A DNA stretch of 14,818 nucleotides, taken from the NCBI GenBank assembly GCA_031257215.1, contig JAIRPC010000053.1, forward strand, positions 1-14,818. Reading direction: 5' to 3'. The DNA is from Eubacteriales Family XIII. Incertae Sedis bacterium (GTDB lineage Bacteria > Bacillota > Clostridia > Peptostreptococcales > Anaerovoracaceae). Made by a program: the position numbers and the translations under genes. Below, piece after piece: positions 6,353 through 13,091 of this stretch. Position 1 is the first letter of the stretch; each line of letters opens with the position of its first letter. Under the pieces are notes generated by a model, which saw only the letters and a program-made list of their open reading frames with translations, was not told the DNA's origin and ran no database searches.

Positions 6353-7878
6353 CTGCTTTCAGCCTGCTCACGCAGCACGCGCTTCAAGACTTTGCCTGAG
6401 CTGTTGCGGGGGAGCGCTTCTATTATATTGATGCGGCGCGGCAGCTTGTACTGTGCCAGGCGCTCTTTCAGGAAGCGCAAAAGCTCCTTGTGGTGTATTT
6501 CCTCGGCCCCTTCTTTCAGCACGACATAAGCGACCACGACCTCTCCGCGTAGCCTGTCAGGCTCGCCTATGACGGCGGCCTCCGCCACCTGCGGATGCTC
6601 GAACAGCGCTTCCTCGATCTCGCGCGGGTAGACGTTCAGGCCCGACACTATTATCAGATCCTTGATCCTGTCCACTATGTAGAAATACCCGTCCTCGTCC
6701 ACCTTGGCGATATCGCCCGTGTGAAGCCAGCCGTTCACCACTGTGGCGGCGCTTTCCTCTGGCCTGTTGTAATAGCCCTGCATGACGTTAGGCCCTTTCA
6801 CGAGCAATTCGCCCGACTCGCCAACAGGCAGCTCCGCCCCGTCCGCGCCGACGATCTTGCTCTCGGTCAGCGGCAGCGGAACTCCTATTGAGCCAGCCTT
6901 GTGGACGCCGTGTATGGGGTTGAAATGGCAGGCGGGCGATGCCTCCGTCAGGCCGTAGCCCTCCACGACTTCGAGCGCCAGAGCTTCCTGCATACCTCGT
7001 ATCGTGTCTATCGGAAGCGGTGCGCCACCGCAGATCACCCTGCGCAGCTCTGGGAATTTCACCTGCTGCTTGCCCGCGTTCACGAGTACGACGTACATGG
7101 CCGGGACTCCGATAAAGACGGTGATTTTCCTGTCTATCAGTTCGCTGATAAACTCTTTCGGGCGGAACGCTTCCATGAGATCCACCGTTGCGCCCGTGCC
7201 GAGCGGCATGAGCGTAACGCAGGTGAACGCCAGGACGTGGAACAGCGGAAGCACGAGTATGAAGCGATCCGTGCCGTCCGTGTCGAGAACGGTGTTCGTC
7301 TGCATGGCGTTGACGGTCAGGTTGTAGTGCGAGAGCATCGCCGCCTTGGGCGTCCCCGTCGTGCCGGACGTGTAGAGGTAGGTCGAGATCGTCTGCGGAT
7401 CTTCCACAAGGTCAAAGTCCTCGCGCGGGCTTTTCGACACAAGCTCCGAAAATTTCTCGTCGATAACTATGACCTCCACGCCAAGCTCGGCGGCCAGCTC
7501 GCTCTCCGAAAGTTCAAGCCGTTCTAGTATGGCGGCGTGTATCACGATGTATTTCGCCCCCGAATCCTTCGCCGTGAACGAAAGCTCGTGCGGCGTGAGC
7601 ATGGGGTTGATGGGGACGATGATCCCCGCGTTGCGCACGACGCCGAGGTAGGTAAAGATGAACTCAGGGACATTGGGCGCGTCGAGGATGACCCGCTCGC
7701 CAGGCTTAAGGCCAAGCTCCCTGAAAAAATTGGCGTGGGCGATAACCGCGTCGTCGAACTCCGCGTAGCTCCATGTCCTGCCCTTGAATATGAGCGCCGC
7801 CTTGTCCGGCTCATACCTGTTCTTGTAAATCTGCCCGACCGTCCGCACATCCAAGCTAGTTTTCAATTCCGATGCCAT
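6346..7878 (-). CDS. Long-chain acyl-CoA ligase (AMP-binding, FadD-like)
   Basis: A 510-residue member of the ANL adenylate-forming superfamily, complete. The ATP-phosphate loop YTSGTTGTPKAAMLSH spans 169-184, the A5 motif is EGYGLTEASP (306-315), A7 is GWLHTGDIAKVDEDGYFYIVDR (383-404) with the ribose-binding Asp389, the hinge follows at DRIKDLIIVSGLNVYP, and the A10 lysine is in PRNSSGKVLKR (K496). These indicate ATP-dependent activation of a carboxylic acid to an acyl-adenylate and then to the CoA thioester; a medium- or long-chain fatty acid is likeliest from overall resemblance, but the chain length is not readable. The start ATG has AAAGGAGA 7-8 nt upstream. The gene has a strong promoter with an operator-like palindrome and is the first gene of the minus-strand block; malQ follows directly. 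Confidence 0.9.
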   Translation of the reverse strand: MASELKTSLDVRTVGQIYKNRYEPDKAALIFKGRTWSYAEFDDAVIAHANFFRELGLKPGERVILDAPNVPEFIFTYLGVVRNAGIIVPINPMLTPHELSFTAKDSGAKYIVIHAAILERLELSESELAAELGVEVIVIDEKFSELVSKSPREDFDLVEDPQTISTYLYTSGTTGTPKAAMLSHYNLTVNAMQTNTVLDTDGTDRFILVLPLFHVLAFTCVTLMPLGTGATVDLMEAFRPKEFISELIDRKITVFIGVPAMYVVLVNAGKQQVKFPELRRVICGGAPLPIDTIRGMQEALALEVVEGYGLTEASPACHFNPIHGVHKAGSIGVPLPLTESKIVGADGAELPVGESGELLVKGPNVMQGYYNRPEESAATVVNGWLHTGDIAKVDEDGYFYIVDRIKDLIIVSGLNVYPREIEEALFEHPQVAEAAVIGEPDRLRGEVVVAYVVLKEGAEEIHHKELLRFLKERLAQYKLPRRINIIEALPRNSSGKVLKRVLREQAESRG

Positions 7879-7936
7879 GATTTTGTCTCCTTTGTATATA
7901 TATCAAGCCACCATTCCGGCCGCGCAACGGCAGCCG

Positions 7937-7987
7937 AATTACTTTTACTGTAAAAGTAATTTTATCGCTTGCGGGGCTTGTTGTCAA
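7937..7987 (-). promoter_or_regulatory. Strong sigma-A promoter of the acyl-CoA ligase gene with palindromic operator
   Basis: On the minus strand TTGACA (7987-7982) is a perfect -35, followed by a 17-nt spacer and TAAAAT (7964-7959), a 5 of 6 -10 box. The -10 overlaps a perfect palindrome, 7937-7961, with 12-bp arms AATTACTTTTAC / GTAAAAGTAATT around one central base. The predicted start site (about 7951) is near the dyad centre. A repressor bound here would block initiation. The dyad length and symmetry fit a TetR-family regulator, which is common for fatty-acid genes, but no regulator gene is in the window. Confidence 0.8.
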
Positions 7988-8009
7988 TAATACGATCGTT
8001 TCATATGGT
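7981..8009 (+). promoter_or_regulatory. Candidate promoter of the ABC-F gene with a near-absent leader
   Basis: TTGTCA (7981-7986) and TATGGT (8004-8009) are separated by 17 nt. Transcription would start about 8016, only some 5 nt before the ATG at 8021. The -35 overlaps the divergent -35 of the acyl-CoA ligase gene, so the two promoters share DNA and may compete. An alternative -10, TAAAAT (8009-8014), would give a leaderless mRNA but has no -35 at a good distance. Confidence 0.4.
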
Positions 8010-8020
8010 AAAATATCTTC

Positions 8021-10006
8021 ATGCCAGAATTATCGGTTACTGATTTGAGCAAGAGCTTTGGCACTGATGTCATTTTTGACGGGCTGAGGTTTAATATAGA
8101 GCGCGGCGAGCGCGTAGGCATCATCGGGCGCAATGGCGCGGGCAAGACCACGCTGCTTCGCATACTTGCGGGCGAGGGCGAGCCTACGTCCGGGAACGTC
8201 TATGTGGCGCCGGGAAGCCGCGTGGGTTTTCTTCGCCAGGATTCCTTCGCGTCGGTAGATGCCGGCGAGGGCGCTACCGCTCTGGACGTTATGCGGGCCG
8301 CCTATGAGCGGCTTGTGTCCGAGGGCAGGGAGGTCTTCGAGAGCGAGATCATCGGCATACCGCGCAGCATGGCTTTGGCGGGCAGCCTGATGGACAGCCC
8401 CGTGTCGCGGCTATCGGGCGGCGAGAAGACGCGGCTGGCCTTTTCGGTTCTGCTCATGGAGAAGCCCGACATCCTGTTGCTCGACGAGCCGACCAACCAC
8501 CTGGACATAGGGACGCTGAACTGGCTAGAACAAAAGCTGAGCGCATGGCGCGGAACTGTTGTTCTTGTTACTCATGACCGTTATTTTCTCGACAGGACTG
8601 TCAACCGAATCTTTGAGCTTGAACGCGGGCGCATGGCTTCGTATCAGGGCAGCTATTCGCAGTATGCCGAGAAAAAGCGGCTCGTGCGGGAACAGGAGCT
8701 TCGCGCCTATGAGAACCAGCGCATGGAGCTGCGCCGCCAGGAGGACATGATACGGCATATGAAAGAGCGCGGCACGGAGAAGCTGGCGAAGCGCGCGGCG
8801 TCGCGCGAAAAGAGGCTAGACAGCATAGAGCGTTTGGAGCGCCCTGATTCCGAGCTTCGCGCCATGAAGATACATTTTGGGGAGAGGACCCGAAGCGGGA
8901 ACGACGTTATCGAGGGCATCGGGCTTTCCAAGGGGTTCGCTGTGGAGCCCGCCGTGGCGGCTCAGCGTGTCGGCGAGCGCGACAGCGCTGTGGATGCCGC
9001 GGGGGGCAACGACAGCCCTGGAACGGGGCTTCGGCGCGAGCTTTTCCGCTCCGTGGATTTCGATATCAAGCGCGGCGAGAGGGTCTGCCTGGTCGGCGCG
9101 AACGGCATTGGCAAGACTACGCTTCTCAGGATCATCCTTGGCAGGGCGCAGTCCGACAGCGGGCATATCGTCAGGGGGGCGAACGTCCGCATCGGATACT
9201 ACGAGCAGGAGCAGGTTTTCCCCGACTCGGAGCGCACGGTGTTGGACGAGATGACGTCGGCGTATCGGCGCTATTCCGAATCCGAGATGAGGGGGATACT
9301 GGCGCGGTTTCTGTTTACTGGCGACATGGTGTTCAGAAAGCTCTCCGCGCTGTCGGGCGGCGAGCGCGCCAAGCTCGCGCTGGTGAAGCTGTTCCTCTCC
9401 GAAGCCAACACGCTCATACTGGACGAGCCGACGAACCATCTGGACATACCGTCGCGTGAGGCCGTGGAGGACGCGCTGCTCGGGTACAGCGGCACGGTCT
9501 TAGTGGTTTCGCACGATAGGTATTTCCTGAACAAAGTCCCGACGCAGATCGCGGAGCTGACGCCGCAGGGGCTGGTTTTCTATCCAGGCAACTACGATTA
9601 TTATATGGAAAAGAAAAATGGTGCGGGCAGCGGCAGGGCGTATATGCGTTCGCTGGCCGATGGCGCGGCAGGGGCAGGCGGGAATATCGGGCTGGGCGGC
9701 GCCCGCGCGGACAGCGACGATAGCGAGGCGCTTTCGGATGCCGCCGCGGAAAGGCTGCGCAAGAAGCGCGAGGTCGCGGAGCGCCGCCGCCGAGAGAACG
9801 CGGTGACGGCCGTCGAGGGGCGCATTGCGGAGCTTGAAGGGCAGATAGCCCGCACGGAGGGGCGTATCGCGGAACCGGAGGCGATGGAGGATCCCGCCCG
9901 CATGGCGGAGCTGACCGAGCATCTTGACGTTCTCCACCGCGCCTTGGACGCGAAGCTGGCGGAATGGGAGCGGGTGTCGGCGGAGCTTGATTCCAGCGGC
10001 GATTGA
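8021..10006 (+). CDS. ABC-F family ATPase (ribosome-associated, Uup/YdiF-like)
   Basis: A 661-residue soluble protein with two ABC domains and no membrane segment. Domain 1: Walker A GRNGAGKTT (36-44), signature LSGGEKTRLA (131-140), Walker B ILLLDEPTNHLD (151-162), switch THDR. A charged helical linker (about 200-290, the region that contacts P-site tRNA in this family) follows. Domain 2: GANGIGKTT (359-367), LSGGERAKLA (444-453), LILDEPTNHLD (465-475), SHDR. The C-terminal part (about 574-657) is a Lys/Arg/Glu-rich coiled coil as in Uup and YdiF. ABC-F proteins bind the ribosomal E site and relieve stalling; some confer antibiotic resistance, but this layout fits a housekeeping member better. 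Oddities: an Ala/Gly-rich insertion of about 30 residues (308-338) ahead of domain 2, a similar low-complexity stretch at 535-572, and no ribosome binding site. An in-frame TAA 12 nt upstream rules out any earlier start. Confidence 0.93.
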   Translation: MPELSVTDLSKSFGTDVIFDGLRFNIERGERVGIIGRNGAGKTTLLRILAGEGEPTSGNVYVAPGSRVGFLRQDSFASVDAGEGATALDVMRAAYERLVSEGREVFESEIIGIPRSMALAGSLMDSPVSRLSGGEKTRLAFSVLLMEKPDILLLDEPTNHLDIGTLNWLEQKLSAWRGTVVLVTHDRYFLDRTVNRIFELERGRMASYQGSYSQYAEKKRLVREQELRAYENQRMELRRQEDMIRHMKERGTEKLAKRAASREKRLDSIERLERPDSELRAMKIHFGERTRSGNDVIEGIGLSKGFAVEPAVAAQRVGERDSAVDAAGGNDSPGTGLRRELFRSVDFDIKRGERVCLVGANGIGKTTLLRIILGRAQSDSGHIVRGANVRIGYYEQEQVFPDSERTVLDEMTSAYRRYSESEMRGILARFLFTGDMVFRKLSALSGGERAKLALVKLFLSEANTLILDEPTNHLDIPSREAVEDALLGYSGTVLVVSHDRYFLNKVPTQIAELTPQGLVFYPGNYDYYMEKKNGAGSGRAYMRSLADGAAGAGGNIGLGGARADSDDSEALSDAAAERLRKKREVAERRRRENAVTAVEGRIAELEGQIARTEGRIAEPEAMEDPARMAELTEHLDVLHRALDAKLAEWERVSAELDSSGD

Positions 10007-10040
10007 GGCGATGTGGCTCGCTAACCAATAAATAAAACAG

Positions 10041-10069
10041 CGGAGCCGCCGAATTGCTCGGCGGCTCCG
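10041..10069 (-). terminator. Rho-independent terminator of the alcohol dehydrogenase gene
   Basis: CGGAGCCGCCGA (10041-10052) and TCGGCGGCTCCG (10058-10069) form a perfect 12-bp GC-rich stem with a 5-nt loop. In the minus direction the hairpin is followed by CTGTTTTATTTATT, a usable U-rich tract. In the plus direction no U tract follows, so it is probably less effective for the ABC-F gene, although it lies in the 87-bp gap between the converging stops. Confidence 0.8.
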
Positions 10070-10093
10070 TCCGTCAGAAAAACAATACTTGGA

Positions 10094-11161
10094 TCAGTAC
10101 AGCTTCACCACCGGCTTGATCAGGTCGGCTTGTTTGTCCTTCATCATCAGCAGCGCCGGTTCCAGATCCTCGAATTTGTCGAAGCGGTGCGTCAGCATCG
10201 GGCTGACATCTAGGCGCCCGTACACCATCAGGCGCGAGAGGTATTCCATGTTCTTGCGGCCGCCTGGCATGAGTCCGCCCGTTATGCGGATATGCCCCAT
10301 GCCGAGCCCCCAGTCCACGCGCGGTATCTTGATGTAATCGCCCGTGCCGAGGTAGTTGATGTTCGAGATGATACCGCCCGGGCGCACGAGCCGCACCGCC
10401 TGGGCGAACGTGTCGTTGTCGCCGCCCGCGAGGATAACCTTGTCGACGGGCTTGCCGCCCATGGCATCTTTGATCTGCTCGACGATATCTCCGTCCCTGT
10501 AGTTGACCGTGTCAGTCGCGCCGTACTGGATTGCCACCTCTTGGCAGCGCTTTCTGGAGCCGACCGCGAATACGCGGCCCGCGCCGCGCAGCACGCTGCC
10601 CGCCACCGCCATCAGACCGACAGGGCCTATGCCGACGACAACGACCGTATCGCCGTAAGCGACCTCCGCGTTGTCCGCGCCATGGAATCCCGTGGGAACC
10701 ATGTCGGAGAGCATGACCGCGTCGACCGGATCGATTTCATCAGGCAGATGCGCGAGGTTGCCGTCCGCTTCGTTCACGTGAAAATATTCGCCGAATACGC
10801 CGTCCTTCGCGTTGGAGAATTTCCATCCGTTGAGCATCCCGCCCGAATGCTGGGAGAAACCCGACTGCGACTCGACCGCCTGCCAGTCTGGTGTGATGGC
10901 GGGAATGATAACCTTGTCGCCAGGCTTGAAATCCTTGACGAGCGAGCCCACCTCGACCACCTCCGCCGAGGCTTCGTGTCCGAGGATGAGGTCGTGGCGC
11001 TGCCCCAGCGCGCGCTCCCACACCGTATGCACATCCGATGTACACGGCGAAAGCGCGAGCGGGCGGCAGAGCGCGTCGTTCGGCCCGATCGTGGGCACAT
11101 CCTTTTCTATCCAACCTATCTTGTCGAAATCCAACATTGCCAGACCCTTCATCTTTGCCAT
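10094..11161 (-). CDS. Zinc-dependent secondary alcohol dehydrogenase, NADP(H)-type
   Basis: A 355-residue medium-chain dehydrogenase closely resembling, along its whole length, the isopropanol dehydrogenases of Clostridium beijerinckii and Thermoanaerobacter brockii (MKGxAML, SPCTSDVHTV, ILGHEA, TPDW, GWKFSNxKDGVFGEYFHVN). Catalytic zinc ligands are C40, H62, E63 and D153; the four structural-zinc cysteines of many ADHs are absent, as in those enzymes. The nucleotide fold has GIGPVGL and then VGSR, the Gly-Ser-Arg turn that binds the NADP phosphate in the T. brockii enzyme, with the matching Tyr in YGATDTVNY. It interconverts secondary alcohols and ketones (for example acetone and 2-propanol) in the cytoplasm; the physiological substrate is inference. 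The ATG has AAAGGAG about 9 nt upstream. It appears monocistronic, between a terminator and a divergent LRR gene. Confidence 0.93.
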   Translation of the reverse strand: MAKMKGLAMLDFDKIGWIEKDVPTIGPNDALCRPLALSPCTSDVHTVWERALGQRHDLILGHEASAEVVEVGSLVKDFKPGDKVIIPAITPDWQAVESQSGFSQHSGGMLNGWKFSNAKDGVFGEYFHVNEADGNLAHLPDEIDPVDAVMLSDMVPTGFHGADNAEVAYGDTVVVVGIGPVGLMAVAGSVLRGAGRVFAVGSRKRCQEVAIQYGATDTVNYRDGDIVEQIKDAMGGKPVDKVILAGGDNDTFAQAVRLVRPGGIISNINYLGTGDYIKIPRVDWGLGMGHIRITGGLMPGGRKNMEYLSRLMVYGRLDVSPMLTHRFDKFEDLEPALLMMKDKQADLIKPVVKLY

Positions 11162-11181
11162 AATCTCACTCCTTTATACCC

Positions 11182-11201
11182 ATCTATGGCGATAATTAAT
11201 T
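11182..11201 (-). promoter_or_regulatory. Upstream element of the alcohol dehydrogenase gene, shared with the aminotransferase gene
   Basis: In transcription direction AATTAATTATCGCCATAGAT (11201-11182), then TATAAAGGAG and the start codon. It matches 16 of 20 bases of the element in front of the aminotransferase gene, at nearly the same distance from the ATG (20 versus 22 nt). It may be a promoter core or regulator site; its role is unknown. Confidence 0.35.
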
Positions 11202-11365
11202 TAGGGAAGCAGACTTGCGGTTTGCCCGTCGCTTCCGTCGGCAGGGCATCGCAACCGCGCACCCGCGCCGGTGTGTGGGGCGGCAAGAACCATGCTGCGT
11301 CGCACACATACGATTATATTACTTTGTTAAAATTTTATCAATCGTTTTTTCGAATCGCGGTTCTA

Positions 11366-11379
11366 TGGTACAATATAAT
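11366..11379 (+). promoter_or_regulatory. Candidate promoter of the LRR gene
   Basis: TGGTACAAT (11366-11374) is an extended -10 (TGn plus TACAAT) and overlaps a perfect TATAAT (11374-11379). The surrounding GTAC...GTAC is a near-palindrome (11368-11383). No good -35 hexamer is seen, which an extended -10 can tolerate. It gives a leader of about 70 nt. Confidence 0.45.
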
Positions 11380-11386
11380 GTACGTT

Positions 11387-11441
11387 GCGGCAGAGATATT
11401 GCCGCGTTTTCGGCATCGGTTTGTGTTGGGCGAGAACACAA
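11387..11441 (+). promoter_or_regulatory. Two hairpins in the LRR gene 5' leader
   Basis: Hairpin 1 pairs GCGGCA (11387-11392) with TGCCGC (11400-11405) around a 7-nt loop. Hairpin 2 pairs TTGTGTT (11421-11427) with AACACAA (11435-11441) around GGGCGAG. The 3' arm of hairpin 2 ends on the first base of the Shine-Dalgarno AGGAAG (11441-11446). The second stem could limit ribosome access; this is inference from base pairing only. Confidence 0.4.
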
Positions 11442-11450
11442 GGAAGATAA

Positions 11451-12635
11451 ATGATGATAATTAATAGAAAGATAATTATGGCACGCAGGTGTTCGTGCAA
11501 TGGCGGTGTTTTGTTGCGCACGGGAGTTTGCGTGATGCTCGTCGCGGTTTTGGCGTTTTGCGGGTTCATCCTGCCCGCGCCGGCCGGTGACGCGGCGGAA
11601 GTTCACGCGGCAGCGGGCGCGACCACGCCGGAAGCGGCGTTCGATTATATTATCAGCGATGGCGCACACGAGGGATACCCTGTCCCTGGCGTGTACATAA
11701 AATGTATCAAAAAGAAATCCAGCAAGAATATAGTCGTGCCCGCCACTCTTGGCGGTGAGCCTGTTGTATCGATTCGCTTGCGCCATGAGAAATTAAATTC
11801 TTTGGATGTCAGCGCCTGCTCTGAGCTGTACTACCTAAATTGTGCGGGAAACAATTTTAAGTCTCTGGATTTGTCAGTGAACAATAAACTGAAGAAATTG
11901 GATTGTTCCAATAACCGGATTGGGAAGATAGATGTATCCACGCTATGCGAATTAGAGCAGATACATTGCTATAACAATGAAATCAAAAGACTTGATGTTA
12001 CCGGACTCGAAAAATTGAAGGTGTTAAATTGTCACGACAATAAAATCGAAAAGCTTGATGTGCCTATGCCGGTCGAATTGGAGCGGATATATTGTCAGAA
12101 TAACAAAATCAAGACACTCGATGTTTCAGGGTTTAGAAAGCTTAAAGAATTATATTGTTACGACAACAAAATCAAAGAGCTAAATGTTTCAGGACTTGAA
12201 AAACTGAAAGTATTATATTGTTTTATCAACAAAATCAAATCGTTAAACGCGGACAATCTCGTTGGGCTGACAGAATTGAGTTGCGAGTATAATGAAATCA
12301 GCAAGCTGAATGTTTCAAATAACAAAGAGCTAAAAAGATTATTTTGCGGTAATAACAAACTGAAAGTGTTGGATGTAACGAAGAATAAAGACCTCAAGAA
12401 GCTATCCTGCAAGAATAACAAATTGAAAGAGCTGAATGTAACAAAGAATAAAGACCTCGAGGAGCTATCCAGCGAGAAGAATAAAATCAAGGATTTGGAT
12501 GTAAGCAAAAACAGGCATCTCTATGCTCTGAGTGTGGACATGCGACTAACAAAGAAACACCTCAACCCTATACTAAGAAAAGAGGTGCCTACAAAATGCG
12601 AGGACTATTGGTATTACGATGCATATCCTTGCTGA
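11451..12635 (+). CDS. Secreted leucine-rich repeat protein with cysteine ladder (internalin J-like)
   Basis: A 394-residue exported protein. An N-terminal basic stretch and hydrophobic core (about residues 20-42) followed by LPAPAGDAAEVHAAAGA form a signal peptide with Ala-rich cleavage region. Residues 61-110 (FDYIISDG, IVVPATLGGEPVVSI) resemble the entry segment of BspA-type LRR proteins. From about 115 to 355 come eleven 21-residue repeats of the form LDVSxxxxLxxLxCxNNxI. Cysteines stand at 131, 152, 173, 194, 215, 236, 257, 278, 299 and 320, exactly 21 apart; the eleventh repeat has Ser341. The C-terminus has a short Cys- and Tyr-containing tail but no LPxTG, membrane segment or binding domain. 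Such repeats bind proteins or glycans at the cell surface. The gene is visibly AT-richer than its neighbours, which suggests transfer. Start at 11451 or 11454, both just after AGGAAG; M10 is a weaker alternative. Confidence 0.9.
   Translation: MMIINRKIIMARRCSCNGGVLLRTGVCVMLVAVLAFCGFILPAPAGDAAEVHAAAGATTPEAAFDYIISDGAHEGYPVPGVYIKCIKKKSSKNIVVPATLGGEPVVSIRLRHEKLNSLDVSACSELYYLNCAGNNFKSLDLSVNNKLKKLDCSNNRIGKIDVSTLCELEQIHCYNNEIKRLDVTGLEKLKVLNCHDNKIEKLDVPMPVELERIYCQNNKIKTLDVSGFRKLKELYCYDNKIKELNVSGLEKLKVLYCFINKIKSLNADNLVGLTELSCEYNEISKLNVSNNKELKRLFCGNNKLKVLDVTKNKDLKKLSCKNNKLKELNVTKNKDLEELSSEKNKIKDLDVSKNRHLYALSVDMRLTKKHLNPILRKEVPTKCEDYWYYDAYPC
11808..12515 (+). repeat. Tandem 63-bp repeats encoding the LRR units
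   Basis: About eleven 63-bp units, one per 21-residue repeat. The last two full units (12363-12425 and 12426-12488) match at 51 of 63 bases by hand count, well above the others, and share the protein block VTKNKDL. This points to recent duplication at the 3' end of the array, with the cysteine codon TGC changed to AGC in the newest unit. Confidence 0.75.
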
Positions 12636-12696
12636 GCCGGCAAGACGCGCTATCTCTGAATTCGTATGGATTGCGGCGGCGCTGGCGGCTTGCAAT

Positions 12697-12717
12697 GACT
12701 AAGGACTAAGGGCTAAG
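12697..12717 (+). repeat. Three tandem heptamers
   Basis: GACTAAG, GACTAAG and GGCTAAG stand in tandem in the gap between the LRR stop codon and the trpB2 promoter. No function is evident. The preceding 60 bp (12636-12696) contain only an imperfect stem (ATTGC...GCAAT, 12670-12696) without a U tract, so no clear terminator of the LRR gene was found. Confidence 0.6.
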
Positions 12718-12742
12718 GGCGGCGTACTCCACATTTTCCCAG

Positions 12743-12772
12743 TTGACAAGTTCAGTGGCGGGGGTGTATGCT
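12743..12772 (+). promoter_or_regulatory. Promoter of the trpB2 T-box transcript
   Basis: TTGACA (12743-12748) is a perfect -35; TATGCT (12767-12772) is a 4 of 6 -10 box after an 18-nt spacer. The predicted start near 12779 lies just upstream of T-box stem I, as expected. Confidence 0.65.
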
Positions 12773-12779
12773 TTAGCTA

Positions 12780-13048
12780 ATCAAATATTGCAGAGATCGA
12801 TGACGCGAGAGTAGTAGCACTGCGTTGTCTGGCCACAGAGAGCCGCCGATGGTGGAAGCGCGGCGCGAGACGGTAGGGTGAATGGACTTGTCGAGATCTC
12901 ACCACAGTTGAGAGGGCATTAAAATTACAACTTGGGCTCGCGCGTACACGGCGGCCCGGGGGAGAAGGAGATGTCAAGCAGGGTGGCACCGCAGAAGCAG
13001 ATACGGCTTTTGTCCCGGCATATTAGCAGCCGGCGCAAAAGCTTTTTT
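12780..13048 (+). promoter_or_regulatory. T-box riboswitch, tryptophan type
   Basis: The conserved T-box AGGGTGGCACCGC (12980-12992) is unmistakable. Stem I spans about 12793-12900: its base pairs GAGATCGA (12793-12800) with TCG and ATCTC (12891-12900), followed by the K-turn region TGACGCGAGAGTAG. The apical part has the family motifs AGAGAG (about 12837) and GGTGGAAGCG (12851-12860). On the 3' side GAATGGAC places a TGG codon at 12883-12885 as specifier, matching tRNA-Trp and the downstream gene. A further stem lies near 12935-12958 (GGGC/GCCC). Uncharged tRNA-Trp would pair with the specifier and with UGG in the T-box bulge and stabilise the antiterminator, which can pair GGG (12981-12983) with CCC (13014-13016) and CCG (12989-12991) with CGG (13004-13006). 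That overlaps the terminator stem. Confidence 0.93.
13006..13048 (+). terminator. Regulated intrinsic terminator of the T-box leader
   Basis: GCTTTTG (13006-13012) pairs with CAAAAGC (13036-13042) and CCGGC (13015-13019) with GCCGG (13029-13033), leaving a two-base internal mismatch and a 9-nt loop, followed by six T (13043-13048). Its 5' arm overlaps the antiterminator, so the two are alternatives. Confidence 0.88.
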
Positions 13049-13050
13049 AT

Positions 13051-13091
13051 ATGGCGCCGGCCATCAGGGAATCGCCGATATCGCAATCGGC
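13051..13091 (+). other. Two small stems between the T-box terminator and trpB2
   Basis: ATGGC (13051-13055) can pair with GCCAT (13060-13064), and GCCGAT (13074-13079) with ATCGGC (13086-13091). The leader continues for 118 nt after the terminator, longer than needed for a ribosome binding site. No known regulatory motif was recognised in 13049-13160. Confidence 0.3.

Noticed and set aside
8021..10006. ABC-F protein considered as an antibiotic-resistance determinant.
   Set aside because: The C-terminal coiled coil and overall layout resemble housekeeping Uup/YdiF-type members, and no resistance context is nearby.
10292..11464. Open frame of 390 codons on the plus strand, antisense to the alcohol dehydrogenase gene.
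   Set aside because: The minus-strand product is a full-length, motif-complete dehydrogenase. The antisense frame has Arg/Ala/His-rich composition typical of GC-rich shadows and no recognisable domain.
12697..12717. Tandem heptamers considered as a CRISPR-like or iteron array.
   Set aside because: Only three 7-bp units without spacers; too short for either.
13074..13091. Stem GCCGAT/ATCGGC in the trpB2 leader, similar to the repeat at the malQ start (shared GCAATCGGC).
   Set aside because: Only 9 bases are shared and the surroundings differ, so a dispersed repeat family is not supported.
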